Below the pieces are notes generated by a model. That model saw only the letters and a program-made list of their open reading frames with translations, did not search any database and had not been told where the DNA came from. From Diadophis punctatus similis (taxonomy: Eukaryota; Chordata; Lepidosauria; Squamata; Dipsadidae): 64,000 bases of DNA. The position numbers and the translations under genes were made by a program. Positions 36,675 through 46,237 of this stretch are shown here, piece after piece. Positions within the stretch are counted from its first letter, which is position 1. Every line of letters starts with the position of its first letter. The stretch is taken from assembly GCA_023053685.1 (NCBI GenBank), contig JALIGW010000032.1:4606843-4670842 (forward strand), given 5' to 3'.

Positions 36675-39649
36675 AATCGTGGTAACAGACTGGAAAATCA
36701 ACGAAAGAGAAGATTTTGTACTTGGGGTACAGCGGTGGGGGTCCTTGGGGGTCCCTAAGATTGGTGGTTTTTCTTGCAGGTGTTTCATGACCCGGTTAGG
36801 TAACATCATCAGTGCTAGAAGGGAGGGAGGTTTGTGGAATGGAGGAGGAGTGGTGATGGTGGAGATGGAAGCGGAGGAGAAAGATGAAGAAAATTAGAGA
36901 GAGGGAGGAGGAGGAGGAAAAGAGAGAGGAGGAGGAGGAGAGAGGAGGAAAAGAGAGGAGGAGGAGGAGGAGAAGAGAGGAGGAGGAGGAGGAAAAGAGA
37001 GGAGGAGGAAAAGAGGAGGAAAAAAAGGAGAGAGAGGGGGAGGAGGAAAAGGAGAGAGGGAGGAGGAGGAGGACAATGAGCACGGGGTCCTTGTTGCTCT
37101 CCAAGCTTCATTGTTTCCTTGCAGACATTTCATTACCAAACTAGATAACATCATCAGTGCTAGAAGGGAATGGGATTTGCTCTCATTTTTATGTATTAGC
37201 ATATAAAATAAGAGCAACCCCACTCACTTCTAACACTGATGGTATTACCCAGCTGGATTGTGAAACGTCTGCAAGAAAATAACCAATTTCAGAGAACACC
37301 GAGGACCCCACATACTGGAGTACTCCAAAAGCTAAGATATTTCCTCTAAAGGAAAAGCACCTATTGATAAATGCACCATCAGCTCCTTTTGGGTAGTCTA
37401 TCGAGAGCCAAATAAGGAGCCCTTATTAAGATGACTTCTGCAAAGGCTAAGTATGAAGTGAAAACACCACATGGGAACATTTTTTCTTCTACCAATCTAA
37501 AACCTTCAAGAGAGGAGGAACTTCAAAAGAAAGAGGACCTCTTCCTTTGACTGCAACTTCCACTTAAGTTCTCCCTGATGATGATTAACAAAGAGGTACT
37601 GACAATTGCAGATCTATTGTTTGTTATTTGGCTTCTACAAACAACACAGCAGACGTGCAAACAAATCGAAGCAGTTCCGTTTTATGGGAACAGAAAGAAT
37701 CAACCCAATGAGGCCAACTGGAGAAGAGCTTTAAACTGAGGTGAGTTTCATCAGAGGCATGAGTTAGGAACTAGAATGTACTATATGTTCCTTATCATGT
37801 TAATTGAGATTCATCAGATTAAACAGGTTAAAGCATCATTTATTTTAAAAAAAATGTCCAGAGTTTATGACTCACCTGGGCTTCCCTTATCAGTTGGGGA
37901 GAGTCTGGCAAATAGAAACCAATGGGGAGGCCAACTTTCGCTGGTCTTCTGAACTTTTCTCCTATCTTGAAGGGAACATCATCAAGGTAACTGAAGGGCC
38001 CTGGAAGGAAGAAGTCAGACTGTGATTTAGCAGCTATTGATCAACTCAGATCTCCAACTTCAACAGTTTGCTCAGGGTAGTATAACGGTTAAAACCTTTG
38101 ACTCAGTCTAGACCAGGGGACTCCAACCTTGGCCACTTTTAAGACTTGTGGACTTCAACTCCCAGAATTCCTCAGCCAGCAAAACTGGCTGAGGAATTCT
38201 GGGAGTTGAAGTCCACAAGTCTTAAAGTGGCCAAGGTTGGAGACCCCTGGACTCTAGAGCACACTGAGAGCCAGTTGAGTCTGCTGAAAGCATCAGGTGG
38301 GCATGGCCAGTTTGACGTCACTCGTGTCAGGGGCACCTGTGGCGGCCTGAGCACTCTGCCAGTGAAAATGGGCTCCCGAGTTCAGTTTTTGGCTGAGCGG
38401 TAAGCAACTATAAGCAACTAGGCCCGTGATGGCGAACCTATGGCACGGGTGCCACAAGTGGCACGCGGAGCCATATCGATGGGCACGCGAGCTCAGGTCC
38501 GACGTGCATGTGTGCACCAGCCGGCTGATTTTCGGGCCTTCTGGGCCCACTGGGAGTCGGGAAACAGGCTGTTTCCAGCCTCCAGAGGGGGTGGGGAAGG
38601 CCGTTTTTGCCCTCCCCAGGCTCCTAGAAAGGCTCTGGAGCCTGGGGAGAGCAAAAAATGGGCGTGCCATTGCATGCTGGGAGCAGGGGGGTCATGCGTG
38701 CATGTGCAGGGGTGCATGGAATTATGAATGTGGGCACGCACACACGTGATCCCCCGCATTCCCCCCCCTTTTGGCACGCGAACCAAAAAATGTTCGCCAT
38801 CACTGAACTAGGCCGTTAGGAAGGTTAAGCTCAGCCAGACTGAACTATTGGTCCAGCTGTAACACAAAATGAGTATTATTACCACTTCAAAGGCAGGCCC
38901 GGTCTGTTTCTCGTTCCCGTCTCAGGAAGTGACTTGCAAAAAAAAAAGTTCATTCTCCAGAGTGTTTTGATTCAACTGACCAATTTAACTGGCTTGAGCT
39001 GCTCCCTATCCTCCTCACTGGATCTCTCAAATCTTGAACTCCTCGTTTTCAAAGGGTTGTAAATTGCTTTGCCAACTTGCACATCTGCAAAACTGCCACT
39101 GCTTCAGTATGCAGTAAGTCCTTGACTGACACCCATTTGCTTAGTGACTATTTAGGCTTACAATGGCGCTGAAAAAAGCTGCATGCTTACAACCACTGTA
39201 GCATCCCTGCAGTCGGGTGGTCAAAATGTGCAAGCTTGGCAACTGACTTGTATTTATGACAGTTGTCGTGTCCATGGGTCATGTGACTAATCACCTTTTG
39301 CAACTTTCTGACAAGCACAGTCAACGGGGAAGCCAGATTCATTTAACAACCATGTTACTGACTTAACCACTGCAGTGAGTCACTTAACAAGTTTGGCAAG
39401 AAAGGTGATAAATTGGGCAAAACTCGCTTAACAACTCTCTTGCTTAGCAATGGAAATTTTGGGCTCAAGTTATGGTCGTAAAGTGAGGACTATTTCTAAA
39501 GCCTATTAAGTTTCCATGAATAATTAAATCCTATGGTCAGAATTCTTCATTTAATAACCAGGGAGAAACTACATCCAGATAGGTAACACAGATCCAGCCC
39601 TGGCCGTTCACTTACCGTGAAAATCAGACCCCGACTTCTTAGAAGCCAT
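28461..39649 (-). CDS. UBAP1: UBAP1, ubiquitin-associated protein 1 (complete coding region, 6 coding exons)
   Basis: ESCRT-I subunit on endosomes. Its N-terminal UMA segment binds the ESCRT-I core, and its C-terminal SOUBA (overlapping UBA) domain binds ubiquitin on cargo such as EGFR. Truncations in humans cause spastic paraplegia SPG80 (established knowledge). Coding exons on the minus strand are 39616-39649, 37876-38000, 35738-36601, 31796-31999, 29830-29931 and 28461-28601. All borders are GT-AG and the phases join to about 489 codons plus TGA; human UBAP1 has 502 residues. UMA ([15 protein letters not shown]) and SOUBA segments ([35 protein letters not shown]) are intact. The start is the ATG in MASKK, as in mammals. 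Confidence 0.95.
28722..28824. mobile_element. hAT hairpin MITE, ends missing
   Basis: The hairpin CTTTAAGACTTGTGGACTTC..CAGCCAGCCATGCATGGCTG lacks its CAGGGG termini. Confidence 0.75.
28833..29039 (-). repeat. CR1 LINE 3' end
   Basis: AGAGCTGGAAGGGACCTCGG, CTCCAGTGATGGAGCACCCA and ATTTCTCCTTAATTCCAG, the reverse of the CR1 3' end. Confidence 0.8.
29240..29261 (+). repeat. (AC)n microsatellite
   Basis: Eleven AC dinucleotides. Confidence 0.9.
29384..29590 (+). repeat. tRNA-derived SINE
   Basis: Head GGTGGCTCAGTGGTTAAAAT, B box GCAGTTCGATTCTCACTGGC, body GAGGACCCAGATTGTTGGGG and tail GTGCTATTGCTA. Confidence 0.85.
29600..29622 (+). repeat. (CATC)n
   Basis: Short CCATCCATCC array between two SINE copies. 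Confidence 0.85.
29627..29816 (+). repeat. tRNA-derived SINE, shorter copy
   Basis: Same family as the preceding copy, with an internal deletion around the B box. It abuts UBAP1 exon 5. Confidence 0.8.
29830..29931 (-). CDS. UBAP1: UBAP1 exon 5: SOUBA middle
   Basis: Thirty-four codons, with acceptor CTCTCTAG and donor AAG|GTGAGC, encoding [20 protein letters not shown] and [14 protein letters not shown]. The [16 protein letters not shown] sequence is the second UBA helix set of SOUBA. Two SINEs stand just 3' of it on the minus strand. Confidence 0.94.
30115..30490 (-). mobile_element. CGACTTA foldback element (reverse)
   Basis: CAATTAGTCTTCGACTTAAC to AAGGCAAGGACTAGCTG with the GGTGATCCCCTTCTGACAAG middle. 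Confidence 0.8.
30587..30935 (-). repeat. SINE-derived 75-bp tandem repeats
   Basis: Four imperfect units with CCAACTTTCATGGCTAAGGC and AGGACTAGAACTC..GTCTCC, ending CCTTAACCACTAGACCAC, which resembles a reversed tRNA-SINE head. A related reverse piece is at 44060-44200. Confidence 0.6.
31036..31327 (+). mobile_element. CGACTTA foldback element (forward), internally deleted
   Basis: CAGGTAGCGCACAACATACA to GTGGAGGGATACCTG. It keeps TGACCAGGTTGTTAACTAAA and lacks part of the centre. Confidence 0.75.
31342..31573. mobile_element. hAT-like GC-rich MITE with perfect 8-bp duplication
   Basis: CAGAGGTGGCTTCTACTTAC to GCAACCCCCCACTG, flanked by CCCAGGCT at 31334-31341 and 31574-31581. Similar GC-rich sequence appears at 63491-63846. 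Confidence 0.75.
31796..31999 (-). CDS. UBAP1: UBAP1 exon 4: first UBA of SOUBA
   Basis: Sixty-eight codons in phase 0, with acceptor CCATTAG and donor CGG|GTAAGA. It encodes a linker then [20 protein letters not shown] and [19 protein letters not shown], a UBA-type MGYS loop and helix. The equivalent human segment starts the ubiquitin-binding SOUBA domain. Confidence 0.94.
32085..32485 (+). repeat. CATC / CTAT microsatellite tract
   Basis: Irregular CATC, CTAT and CTAC tetranucleotides over 400 bp, 85 bp upstream (minus-strand sense) of UBAP1 exon 4. Plus-strand reading frames here are low complexity. Confidence 0.85.
32486..33066. other. UBAP1 intron, nothing recognised
   Basis: No repeat or motif I can name. 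Confidence 0.4.
33067..33762. mobile_element. Long AAATAAGACC element with GC-rich palindromic core
   Basis: Left end TCGTGTTTTCTCAAAAATAA; right GGGCTTATTTTCAGG then broken. The core has inverted blocks (GGAGGCAGAGGTGTGTGGGG near 33349 and CCCCACCTCTGCCTCCGCCT near 33577). The long frames here on both strands are palindrome artefacts. Confidence 0.6.
33795..33992 (-). repeat. tRNA-derived SINE (reverse)
   Basis: AGCAATAGCACTTATATACC at the left and TTCTAACCAGTGCGCCACCA at the right, the reverse complement of the SINE described at 29384. Confidence 0.85.
34268..34323. repeat. hAT hairpin half
   Basis: One arm only: CTTGGCAACTTGAAGCTCCA..CCAGAATTCCCCAGCCAGC. It joins directly to a foldback fragment. 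Confidence 0.65.
34328..34453 (+). mobile_element. CGACTTA foldback right end
   Basis: CATGACCACAGGGATACTGC to TTGTAAGTCGAGGGCTACCT. Confidence 0.75.
34512..34904. mobile_element. Palindromic foldback derivative with large spacer
   Basis: Left arm 34512-34592 (CTTAGTGACCATTTGAAGTT) and right arm 34846-34904 (AAGTTGTAAGTCGAGGATTA) are end pieces of the CGACTTA family in opposite orientation around 250 bp of other sequence. Confidence 0.5.
34994..35511 (-). mobile_element. CR1 LINE 3' end with ORF2 C-terminus
   Basis: The minus strand at 35494-35228 encodes [36 protein letters not shown] and [19 protein letters not shown], the C-terminal region of CR1 reverse transcriptase. The CR1 3' UTR follows. 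Severely 5'-truncated. Confidence 0.9.
35738..36601 (-). CDS. UBAP1: UBAP1 large central exon
   Basis: An 864-bp, phase-0 exon (288 codons). It starts [20 protein letters not shown], a charged helix, and continues through a disordered linker containing [35 protein letters not shown] and [15 protein letters not shown], all recalled from mammalian UBAP1. The donor is ACG|GTAAGC. The acceptor's pyrimidine tract merges into a (CT)n microsatellite. A 286-codon frame on the opposite strand is a shadow of this exon. Confidence 0.95.
36604..36671 (+). repeat. (GA)n microsatellite at a UBAP1 acceptor
   Basis: About 30 GA repeats. On the minus strand it is the (CT)n pyrimidine tract that ends CTCTCAG at the acceptor of the large UBAP1 exon. 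Confidence 0.95.
36737..36835 (-). repeat. Penelope-linked arm
   Basis: GGGGGTCCTTGGGGGTCCCT and TTTCATGACCCGGTTAGGTA..ATCATCAGTGCTAGAAGGGA. Confidence 0.65.
36838..37076 (+). repeat. GAGGAG purine tract
   Basis: Low-complexity (GGA)n, AAAGAGAGGAGG units between two Penelope-linked repeats. Confidence 0.85.
37085..37314. repeat. Penelope-linked inverted repeat, both arms
   Basis: Left arm GGGTCCTTGTTGCTCTCCAA, right arm AACACTGATGGTATTACCCA..GAAACGTCTGCAAGAAAATA ending GAGGACCCC. Confidence 0.7.
37315..37875. other. UBAP1 intron, nothing recognised
   Basis: AT-rich, unique-looking sequence without repeats I can name. Confidence 0.45.
37876..38000 (-). CDS. UBAP1: UBAP1 exon 2: UMA domain
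   Basis: Encodes [20 protein letters not shown] followed by [20 protein letters not shown], the UMA (UBAP1-MVB12-associated) segment that docks on the ESCRT-I VPS37 stalk. Acceptor CCTTCCAG, donor CAG|GTGAGT. The first two bases complete glycine from the previous exon. Confidence 0.94.
38114..38249. mobile_element. hAT hairpin MITE
   Basis: CAGGGGACTCCAACCTTGGC to its complement, 136 bp. TCTAGA-containing flanks are present on both sides but offset, so the duplication is imperfect. Lies 114 bp upstream (in gene sense) of UBAP1 exon 2. Confidence 0.8.
38424..38805. mobile_element. GGCGAACC hAT element with perfect 8-bp duplication
   Basis: Ends CCGTGATGGCGAACCTATGG and ATGTTCGCCATCACTG, flanked by AACTAGGC at 38416-38423 and 38806-38813. 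CpG-rich interior with palindromic GCCTCCAGAGG-type blocks. Related copies: 42526, 44360, 48496 and 57026. Confidence 0.9.
39112..39496 (-). mobile_element. CGACTTA foldback element (reverse)
   Basis: CAGTAAGTCCTTGACTGACA to TATGGTCGTAAAGTGAGGAC, 120 bp from the UBAP1 first coding exon. Confidence 0.75.
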
Positions 39650-39656
39650 TGAGAAT
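39616..39656 (-). CDS. UBAP1: UBAP1 first coding exon
   Basis: The minus strand reads TTTCAG|ATTCTCA then ATG at 39649-39647, encoding [11 protein letters not shown] plus one base; donor G|GTAAGT. Seven bases of 5' UTR precede the ATG in this exon, so further 5' UTR lies in an upstream exon. MASKK..DFHG matches the mammalian start. Confidence 0.93.
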
Positions 39657-40265
39657 CTGAAAGACATTTTTAAAAAGCAGAGTTAGCAACCTTCAGAAGA
39701 GTTATACAGCACACGACATATAAAGACAAACTCCATTGTAGACGTGGCTTCAGCTTAATGCAACAGGAATGCCCCAAAGCTCTGCTTTATAAGAAGACTG
39801 TGTGGTCCTGGATTTAACTTTGGACTCTCAGGTATGTATTTCAACTCTAAGTCAGATTAAGGGAGCGGCGCTGTGTCCAAACGGCTGATTGGAATGGCCT
39901 AGATATCCTGCAAATGAGATTATGATTCAAAATTAACAGTTGAGAGTGCTTTGCTGCTGGTGACTACGGGGGCATGTCCACTGGGGTTTCAAATACCTGA
40001 TTTCCACACCCTAATCCAGGGATGGTGAATCTATCAAAGGTGACGCAGCCCAAGGTTTTGGGGTTCATCAACATTCCACAACTATTCTCAAAAGCAGGCT
40101 CTGTTGTCGTGTGGTTTTTGGAGGCTGGTTGAGAACGGGGCCTGCACGTGCGTGCAAACAGTGCAAGGCGGCCTTTTTGAGAGGCAACAGTGGTACTAGG
40201 GATGAAGCGGAGGCCTGGTTCCCCACTTCTAGCAAGTGAAGCTGTTCAGAGTGCCTAGATTCGGA
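39657..40265. other. Long UBAP1 5' intron, start
   Basis: No named repeat except a possible hAT-like end near 40018 (CAGGGATGGTGAATCTATC). Confidence 0.4.
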
Positions 40266-40500
40266 ATAGCAATAGCACTTAGACTTATATACCACTTCAC
40301 AGTCCTTTACAGCCCAAAGCAGTTTACAGTCAGCCTCTTGCCCCCAACAATCTGGGTGCTCGTTTTACCAACCTCGGAAGGATGGAAGGCTGAGTCAACC
40401 TGGAGCCTGGTGGGATTTGAACTGCCAAATTGCAGGCAGCCGGCAGTCAGCAGAAGTGGCCTGCAGTACTGCACTCTAACCACTGCACCACTGAGGCTCA
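40266..40500 (-). repeat. tRNA-derived SINE (reverse), near full length
   Basis: AGCAATAGCACTTAGACTTA to CTAACCACTGCACCACTGAG, with GAAGGATGGAAGGCTGAGTC and the reversed B box TGGGATTTGAACTGCC. Confidence 0.85.
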
Positions 40501-40504
40501 ATAG

Positions 40505-40770
40505 GAATGGGACAACTTGCCGCGGCCAACTTATCGCTGCCAATTCACCATGGCCAGTTCGCTGTGGTCAGCTCGCCATGGGACAATTCAACAATGTTAC
40601 TGAATTATTTAAAATAATTCAAAAAAAATATTTTTATTTTTGTCATCTACATTTCAGGTTGTCCTGCTTTTTGCGTCCTTTATTTAATGATTCTATTTTA
40701 CCATTTCTTCGATGTTAGTGTAACCCTTGTCCTGCAGCAAGTTGTCCTGTGGGGAGTTGGCTGTGGCACC
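40505..40770. repeat. CGCGGCCAACT-type repeat
   Basis: GGGACAACTTGCCGCGGCCA, then AGCTCGCCATGGGACAATTC at the left and CAGCAAGTTGTCCTGTGGGG at the right suggest an inverted-ended element of about 260 bp with a short internal near-tandem phrase. Confidence 0.4.
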
Positions 40771-40773
40771 CTG

Positions 40774-41077
40774 TCCTAGACTTTCTAGATTTGTGTGTGT
40801 GTGAGAGAGAGAGGGGGGGGGGGAGGGAGAGAGAGAGAGGGGGAGAGAAAGGAGGAGGGAGAGAGAGAGACAGGAGAGAAAGAGATAGAAGACAGAGATA
40901 GAAGAGAGAAGGGAAAAGGAGGAGGGGGAGAGAAGAGAGATAGAGGAGAGTGGGGGTAGAGAGGGAGGAGTGAGAGGGGGAGAGGGGGAGGGAGAAGGGG
41001 AGGAGAGGGACCAGCAGAATCAACTTAGGCATTTTCCAACTTTTGGACACATTGAGCCCAAAAGGCTCGCCATCACT
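40774..41077. repeat. hAT-type element with purine minisatellite
   Basis: GAGAGAGG/GGGAGAGA tract (40801-41010), then CAGCAGAATCAACTTAGGCA and CCCAAAAGGCTCGCCATCAC, the same right end as 17117-17505. Flanks GTCCTAGA and ATCCTAGT are similar. Confidence 0.55.
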
Positions 41078-42099
41078 ATCCTAGTCTAACTTAAACCCAT
41101 CCAGGTATCTAGTGGGTTATAAACTATTAACCTTTAATAGCTGATTACCACTGCATTCTTTTGAAAGCTTTCTTCAAACCTAACTTAGGCAATTTGTACA
41201 TCAAGCTACGTCTTCAACGTATTTATTCTGCTCAACTGCAAATTGTTAAAAAAAAAAAGGTTGGAAGGCTTAAGGGTAGACACGAAAATAAAATAGAAAT
41301 CCCACTACAATGGCAAACCAGGGTGAATTTTATTGACATCACTGGTTGGGAGGTGTCAGTTCAATGCTTTATTCATTGAATAAACTCATGGTTTATTCAT
41401 TGGTCAGCAGGAGTCCATCATCCTTTCTAATAAAAGTATATTTTTCTTGTTTGATATCACATGAATTATTTAGTGTTTATACAGAGAGTTCATTTCAGAA
41501 GTGATTGTATTGTATGCAACACAATTATTTAACCAGGGTTTTTTTTCATATTTGTTTTCATTAAAAATTGAAATATGACTTAGCATCAAGCTAGAGATAT
41601 CCTGGAGTCTTTAGGAGCTGAATCAGCTCCTTTCAACAGTCCTGAAAGCTATTTTTACCCTGACAGCCTAAGAGGGGAGGGAAGGATCACCAGATTTTAA
41701 ATTGCATTAATGACTTTGCTTGCCTTGACTTTGGTTATTGCACTGTTAGACCGAAGTTGGTTATCGGAACTGACAGTTTACATTTCATCTCCATATTAGC
41801 AAGTGCAAGCAAATAAAACCAGGAGTTATTTTCATAATTCTCTCTTTGATCCCTGGTCATGTTTTTTAATAGGCACTTAACACACATTTTCAACTCTGAT
41901 TCCAATTGTAAACCTAGATTCAAATTAACCAACTTTGAAATTCTTTATCTGCTTTTCAACTTTGGCATGAAAGATCCACCAATCTGGGGAGTTTCAAAAT
42001 ATTTAAGCTAGAGGGATTTTTCCTCTGAACTAGATGGCTGTCTAGCACTGTTTTTGAATCTAAACTATTTCCAATTTAGTCAACTATTTATTTAATTTA
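41078..42099. other. UBAP1 intron, unique AT-rich DNA
   Basis: About 1 kb without a recognised repeat or gene. Confidence 0.5.
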
Positions 42100-42496
42100 C
42101 AGGCACTTCTCGACTTACAACGGTTCGCTTAGGGACCGTTCCAAATTACAACGGCAGTGAAAAAAGTGACTTATGAGCGTTTTTCAGATTTATGACCGTT
42201 GCAGCATCCCCATGGTCACATGATTTACATTCGGATGCTTGACAACTGACTCACATTTATGACGGTTGCAGTGTCTCGGGGTCATATGATCCCCTTTTGC
42301 AACCTTCTGACAAGCAAAGTCAATGGGGAAGGCCAGATTCACTTAACAACCGTGTTATTAATTTAACAGCTGCAGTGATTCGCTTAACAACAATGGCAAG
42401 AAAAGTTGTAAAATGGGCCAAAACGACACCTAACAAATTTCTCGCTTAGCAACAGAAATGTTGGGCTCAATTGTGGTCATAAGTTGAAGACAGGTG
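42100..42496 (-). mobile_element. CGACTTA foldback element (reverse), near complete
   Basis: TA-CAGGCACTTCTCGACTTA at the left and AAGTTGAAGACAGGTG-TA at the right. Both TA flanks are present. Confidence 0.88.
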
Positions 42497-42525
42497 TATT
42501 TAGCAATTTAGCCAATGGCATAGGG

Positions 42526-42863
42526 CAGTGTTGGCGAACCTTTTCGGCACCGAGTGCATGCGCGCGCCTGGAAGATGATCTTCTGGTTTCCAGCATGCGC
42601 ATGCGCACCGGCCATCTGGTCTTCCGATTTCTGGCATGCATGTGCACGCGAAGACCAGCTGGCCAGTGTGCATGTTGCACCGGAAACCAGAAGATCATCT
42701 TCCCGGCACATGCATGCGCACCGGGCGGCTGCTCTTCTGGTTTCCGCCATTCCCGCGTGAAGACCAGCTGGCCGGCACGCTGGAACCCGGAAGAGTTTGC
42801 GTGCCCGGAGAGATAGCTCTGCATGCCACTTCTGGCACACGTGCCATAGGTTCTCCATCACAG
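42526..42863. mobile_element. GGCGAACC hAT element with perfect 8-bp duplication
   Basis: CAGTGTTGGCGAACCTTTTC to GGTTCTCCATCACAG, flanked by GCATAGGG at 42518-42525 and 42864-42871. Confidence 0.88.
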
Positions 42864-42871
42864 GCATAGGG

Positions 42872-42940
42872 TCTCTTGCTGGAGCAGAGGGTTGGACTAG
42901 AAGACCTCCAAGGTCCCTTCCAGCTCTATTCCGAAACATG
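42872..42940 (+). repeat. CR1 3' fragment
   Basis: AGGGTTGGACTAGAAGACCT and AAGGTCCCTTCCAGCTCTAT, the forward CR1 3' end. Confidence 0.65.
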
Positions 42941-43093
42941 GACACAGTCATAATTTGCCTTAAAATTGTGCTCTATTTGCAACATTCCCTTACTTGAAAA
43001 CGGCAACCAGATGAGTAATCCTAGTGTGTGAACTTGTACAGCACAATTTAGCACACCTGATCAGGAAAACTACAAGTTGTATTTTTCCAAGTA

Positions 43094-43468
43094 CAGCTAG
43101 TCCTCGACTTACAACCACAATTGAGCCCAAAATTTCCGTTGCCAAGCGAGACAGTTATGTGAGTTTTACCCCATTTTACAACCTTCTCCTGACACAGTTG
43201 TGAAGTGAATCACTGCATGGTCGTTAAGTGAATCTGGCTTCCCTGTTGACTTTGCTTGTCAGAAGCTCGCAAAAGATGATCACATGACCCAGGGACACTG
43301 CAACCGTCATAAGTTCATGCCAGTTGCCAAGCAACTGAATTTTGATCACGCGACCATGGGGGTTGCTGGAATGGTTAAGTGTGACAAACCATCATAAGTC
43401 ACCTCTTTCAGTGCCGTTGTAACTTTGAACTGTCACTAAACAAAAGGTTGTAAGTCAAGAACTATCGG
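43094..43468 (+). mobile_element. CGACTTA foldback element (forward)
   Basis: CAGCTAGTCCTCGACTTACA to GTTGTAAGTCAAGAACTATC, near full length. Confidence 0.85.
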
Positions 43469-44055
43469 TACTGCAAAATTTGCAAGCTAAATAGCCAATA
43501 GCAAATAGCTAATTTTATACACCTGATCTTAAAATCAAATTGAAAACAGACTAGTGTAAAAGCGTTATTTTCTAATTTTTTGTGTTATGGTGGGAAACCA
43601 CAACTGAGGCAAACCAGATCAGGGATAATGAGATGTTCAGTTAGCGCCACAGTCAACTTCATTCCTAAACACAGGATATTTTGCAAAGGCCTGGAGCAAC
43701 CGGGACAGCTTGTTATTACAATTTTAAGTCAACACATAAAACACAGAGACAAGCTGTATTGGCTGGCCACTTGTTGGCATCTTCCCTCCATACGCAAGAC
43801 AATCTTCTCTCTATAAATAGGCTGTACTGAGAGCTGGAAGCTACACAGAACAAGATGATGGATCACAACTGAATTTGTGCGGTAGACGCAGTTTTACTTC
43901 TTGTTCGCAAACTCAGCCGATTGAGAGTCTGGAGAAATATGAATATATATATATTTGTCTTTGAACCATGTCATGTCGTATTTGCAAACTGAAGTTTTCT
44001 CGCTATCCATAGAATGAGATGCATCGTGTTTTGTAAGGGTTGTTATTCTCACAGA
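43469..44055. other. UBAP1 intron, nothing recognised
   Basis: No repeat or gene I can name. Confidence 0.45.
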
Positions 44056-44059
44056 TGGT

Positions 44060-44303
44060 GATTTCTAGTCCTGTCCTAGACCGGAAAACTGGCCTGGGCG
44101 ACTCTGGGCCAATCCCCAGGAAGCAATGAGTTTTAGTCCTGCACTAAAAGCACAAAAGCTGGGTGACTTTGGACCAATCCCCAGGAGATGGTGAGTTCTA
44201 GACTGTGAAGTGTGACAAATGCTCATAAGGCACATACGTTTCAGCGCTGTTGTAACTCTGAATGGTCACTAAACGAACGGCTGTAAGTCCAGGGCTCTTC
44301 CTT
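44060..44303. repeat. SINE-derived repeats plus foldback right end
   Basis: 44060-44200 has two units of CTGGGTGACTTTGGACCAAT..CCCAGGAGATGGTGAGTTCT type, reversed relative to 30587. 44205-44303 is a CGACTTA right end (GTCACTAAACGAACGGCTGT). Confidence 0.6.
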
Positions 44304-44359
44304 TCAGCCTCACTGGAGCTGTGTACAAGGCAGCATTCGGTTTCCACAAACCTCTAGGG

Positions 44360-44526
44360 CAGTGTTGGCCAACCTTTTTGGCTCCAAGTGCCGAAACCGG
44401 GGGGGGGGGGCGCACAGAAAAGGGAAGAGCAGGAACCCAGAAGAGCAACGGGGGATGGCTGGCGTGCCCAGAGAGATGGCTCTGCATGCCACTTCCGGCA
44501 CGCGTGCCATAGGTTCGCCATCACGG
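44360..44526. mobile_element. GGCGAACC hAT element, short
   Basis: CAGTGTTGGCCAACCTTTTT to GGTTCGCCATCACGG, 167 bp. Flanks CTCTAGGG and TTCTAGGG match at 7 of 8. Confidence 0.85.
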
Positions 44527-44534
44527 TTCTAGGG

Positions 44535-45341
44535 ATTCAGGAAAGGTGAAGCACAACTAGAAGGCAAAAAGCTACGGTTTCTTTCAACAGTCCTTTAATT
44601 GTTGTGTTTTCATGGGATCCCTCCATCTATTTCTCCAGTGAAATGGAGCAAATTTGAGATCCTGTGAGCTTTGCGATTGATAAAGAGTCCCGGTAGCCAA
44701 AACATAAGTGACCCAGAGGGCAGATCTGTGCCCCTCCCATCCAACTTTCAAATAAACGGCTGGTGGTTTTTGGAGAAACAGGGCTAAATTTAAAAGGGTC
44801 TATTCAGCCTCGGCTCAAAGGCCTTTTTGTTCCCAGCCTCTCAGCCTGCTGCAAATTTGGGAGATGTGGTGACTCTCCTAGCAAGGAGGGTTCTTTGTTC
44901 TTGGCATACGCCCCCAAACCCAAGAATTATGAGAAGATACAGCTATTCAAGCTATTTCCTGACATTCCTTGGCAGCCCAGGCATTTTAAAAAAAAAACCC
45001 TTTGGGGGAAGATTAAAAGAGCAACTGTGATGCTTAGACTGGAGCTTTAGCTCAGTAAACTTTAAATCTGGGTTGGCAAAAATCTGCAATACATTACGCT
45101 AAAACAAACCATATTAAGTGAGGACCTGATTTGTTCAATATGTGAAGGCGATCAATGGGATCCCACAAACTACACAGTTGTAGTGTGCCGTGGAAACTCA
45201 GCCAATGGCTGTATTCACACCACAAGCCAGAGGTACTTTGGCACAAACCATAGAATGACATTTGCTGACTCTCTGCCTCCCCAAAATTTCCAGTTATTTG
45301 GATGAGCAATGACATGTCTCAGTTTTAAGAAATTCCAGATG
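44535..45341. other. UBAP1 intron, nothing recognised
   Basis: Unique-looking sequence. Confidence 0.45.
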
Positions 45342-45349
45342 AACTAGAG

Positions 45350-45948
45350 CAGTGGTTCCCAACCTGTGGTACGTGTACCACTAGTGGTACGCGAGGGCCT
45401 TCCAGGTGGTACACGAACACTTTCGGGGTCATGAACGATTTTTAGTTAGTTATTTTTTACTTCACAAAAATGTTTACTGCCTAACACAAGATAATCTGGC
45501 AACAATTTGCAACTGTTGCCACACGCCACCCACTTGGTCCCAGCGGCCCGAGAATCCAGTTGCTGGATGCGCGGGGCCAAAAAAGGAACGGTGACTGTTC
45601 TGAACTCTCAGCAGTCGCGCAGTAGAACCCTCGCGAGAAGGTGCGCGTCGTAGCGAGCTCTCGAGCTAAGGTTAATCTCACTCTGTTATTGTTAGCACTA
45701 TGTTCTCTTGACTCAAGTTACCCTTTGATATTCATTACTGCATCTCAGTGTGTATGTTACTATTTTTATTATTATTTTGTATACTTATATACTTATTATT
45801 TTTGTAGTTGGTTTGCGTGTTCTACTTGTACAATTATGGAAATAAAGTGATATCTGATCGAATTTAGTTTCTCTGGAACCAGGTGGTACGCGGCGACTGT
45901 ACGGGACCTCCAAGTGGTACTCGATCACAAAAAGGTTGGGAACCACTG
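45350..45948. mobile_element. 599-bp hAT element with perfect 8-bp duplication
   Basis: Ends CAGTGGTTCCCAACCTGTGG and AAAAGGTTGGGAACCACTG; AACTAGAG flanks at 45342-45349 and 45949-45956. Inside are repeated GTGGTACGCG motifs. No transposase is encoded. Confidence 0.92.
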
Positions 45949-46141
45949 AACTAGAGGAACTTATGGGAGTCCTGATCTGCTGGAGAATAACCATCTTGAA
46001 GGTTATATGATTTTACGCTAGTGTTGGCTCTTCGCAACCACAGAGTTTTTTGTCCATAATAATCTGTCCCTAACCTGGCCTTCCAACAATAGTCTTCAAG
46101 TCAGCCCAATTAATTTTGAGCTATCAAGCTGTCTCTTAGGA

Positions 46142-46237
46142 CAGGGGTCCCCAACACCCGGTCCATTGACCGGCACTGGTCCGAAGCATGCCAGAAACCG
46201 GGCAAACAAGGGAAGCCCCATCCATGAGATGCATGGG
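46142..46237 (+). repeat. hAT left-end fragment
   Basis: CAGGGGTCCCCAACACCCGG and TTGACCGGCACTGGTCCG. The right end is replaced by another repeat. Confidence 0.6.

Noticed and set aside
35825..36685. 286-codon plus-strand frame opposite UBAP1
   Set aside because: Antisense shadow of the 864-bp UBAP1 exon, ending in the GA repeat; no gene-like motif.
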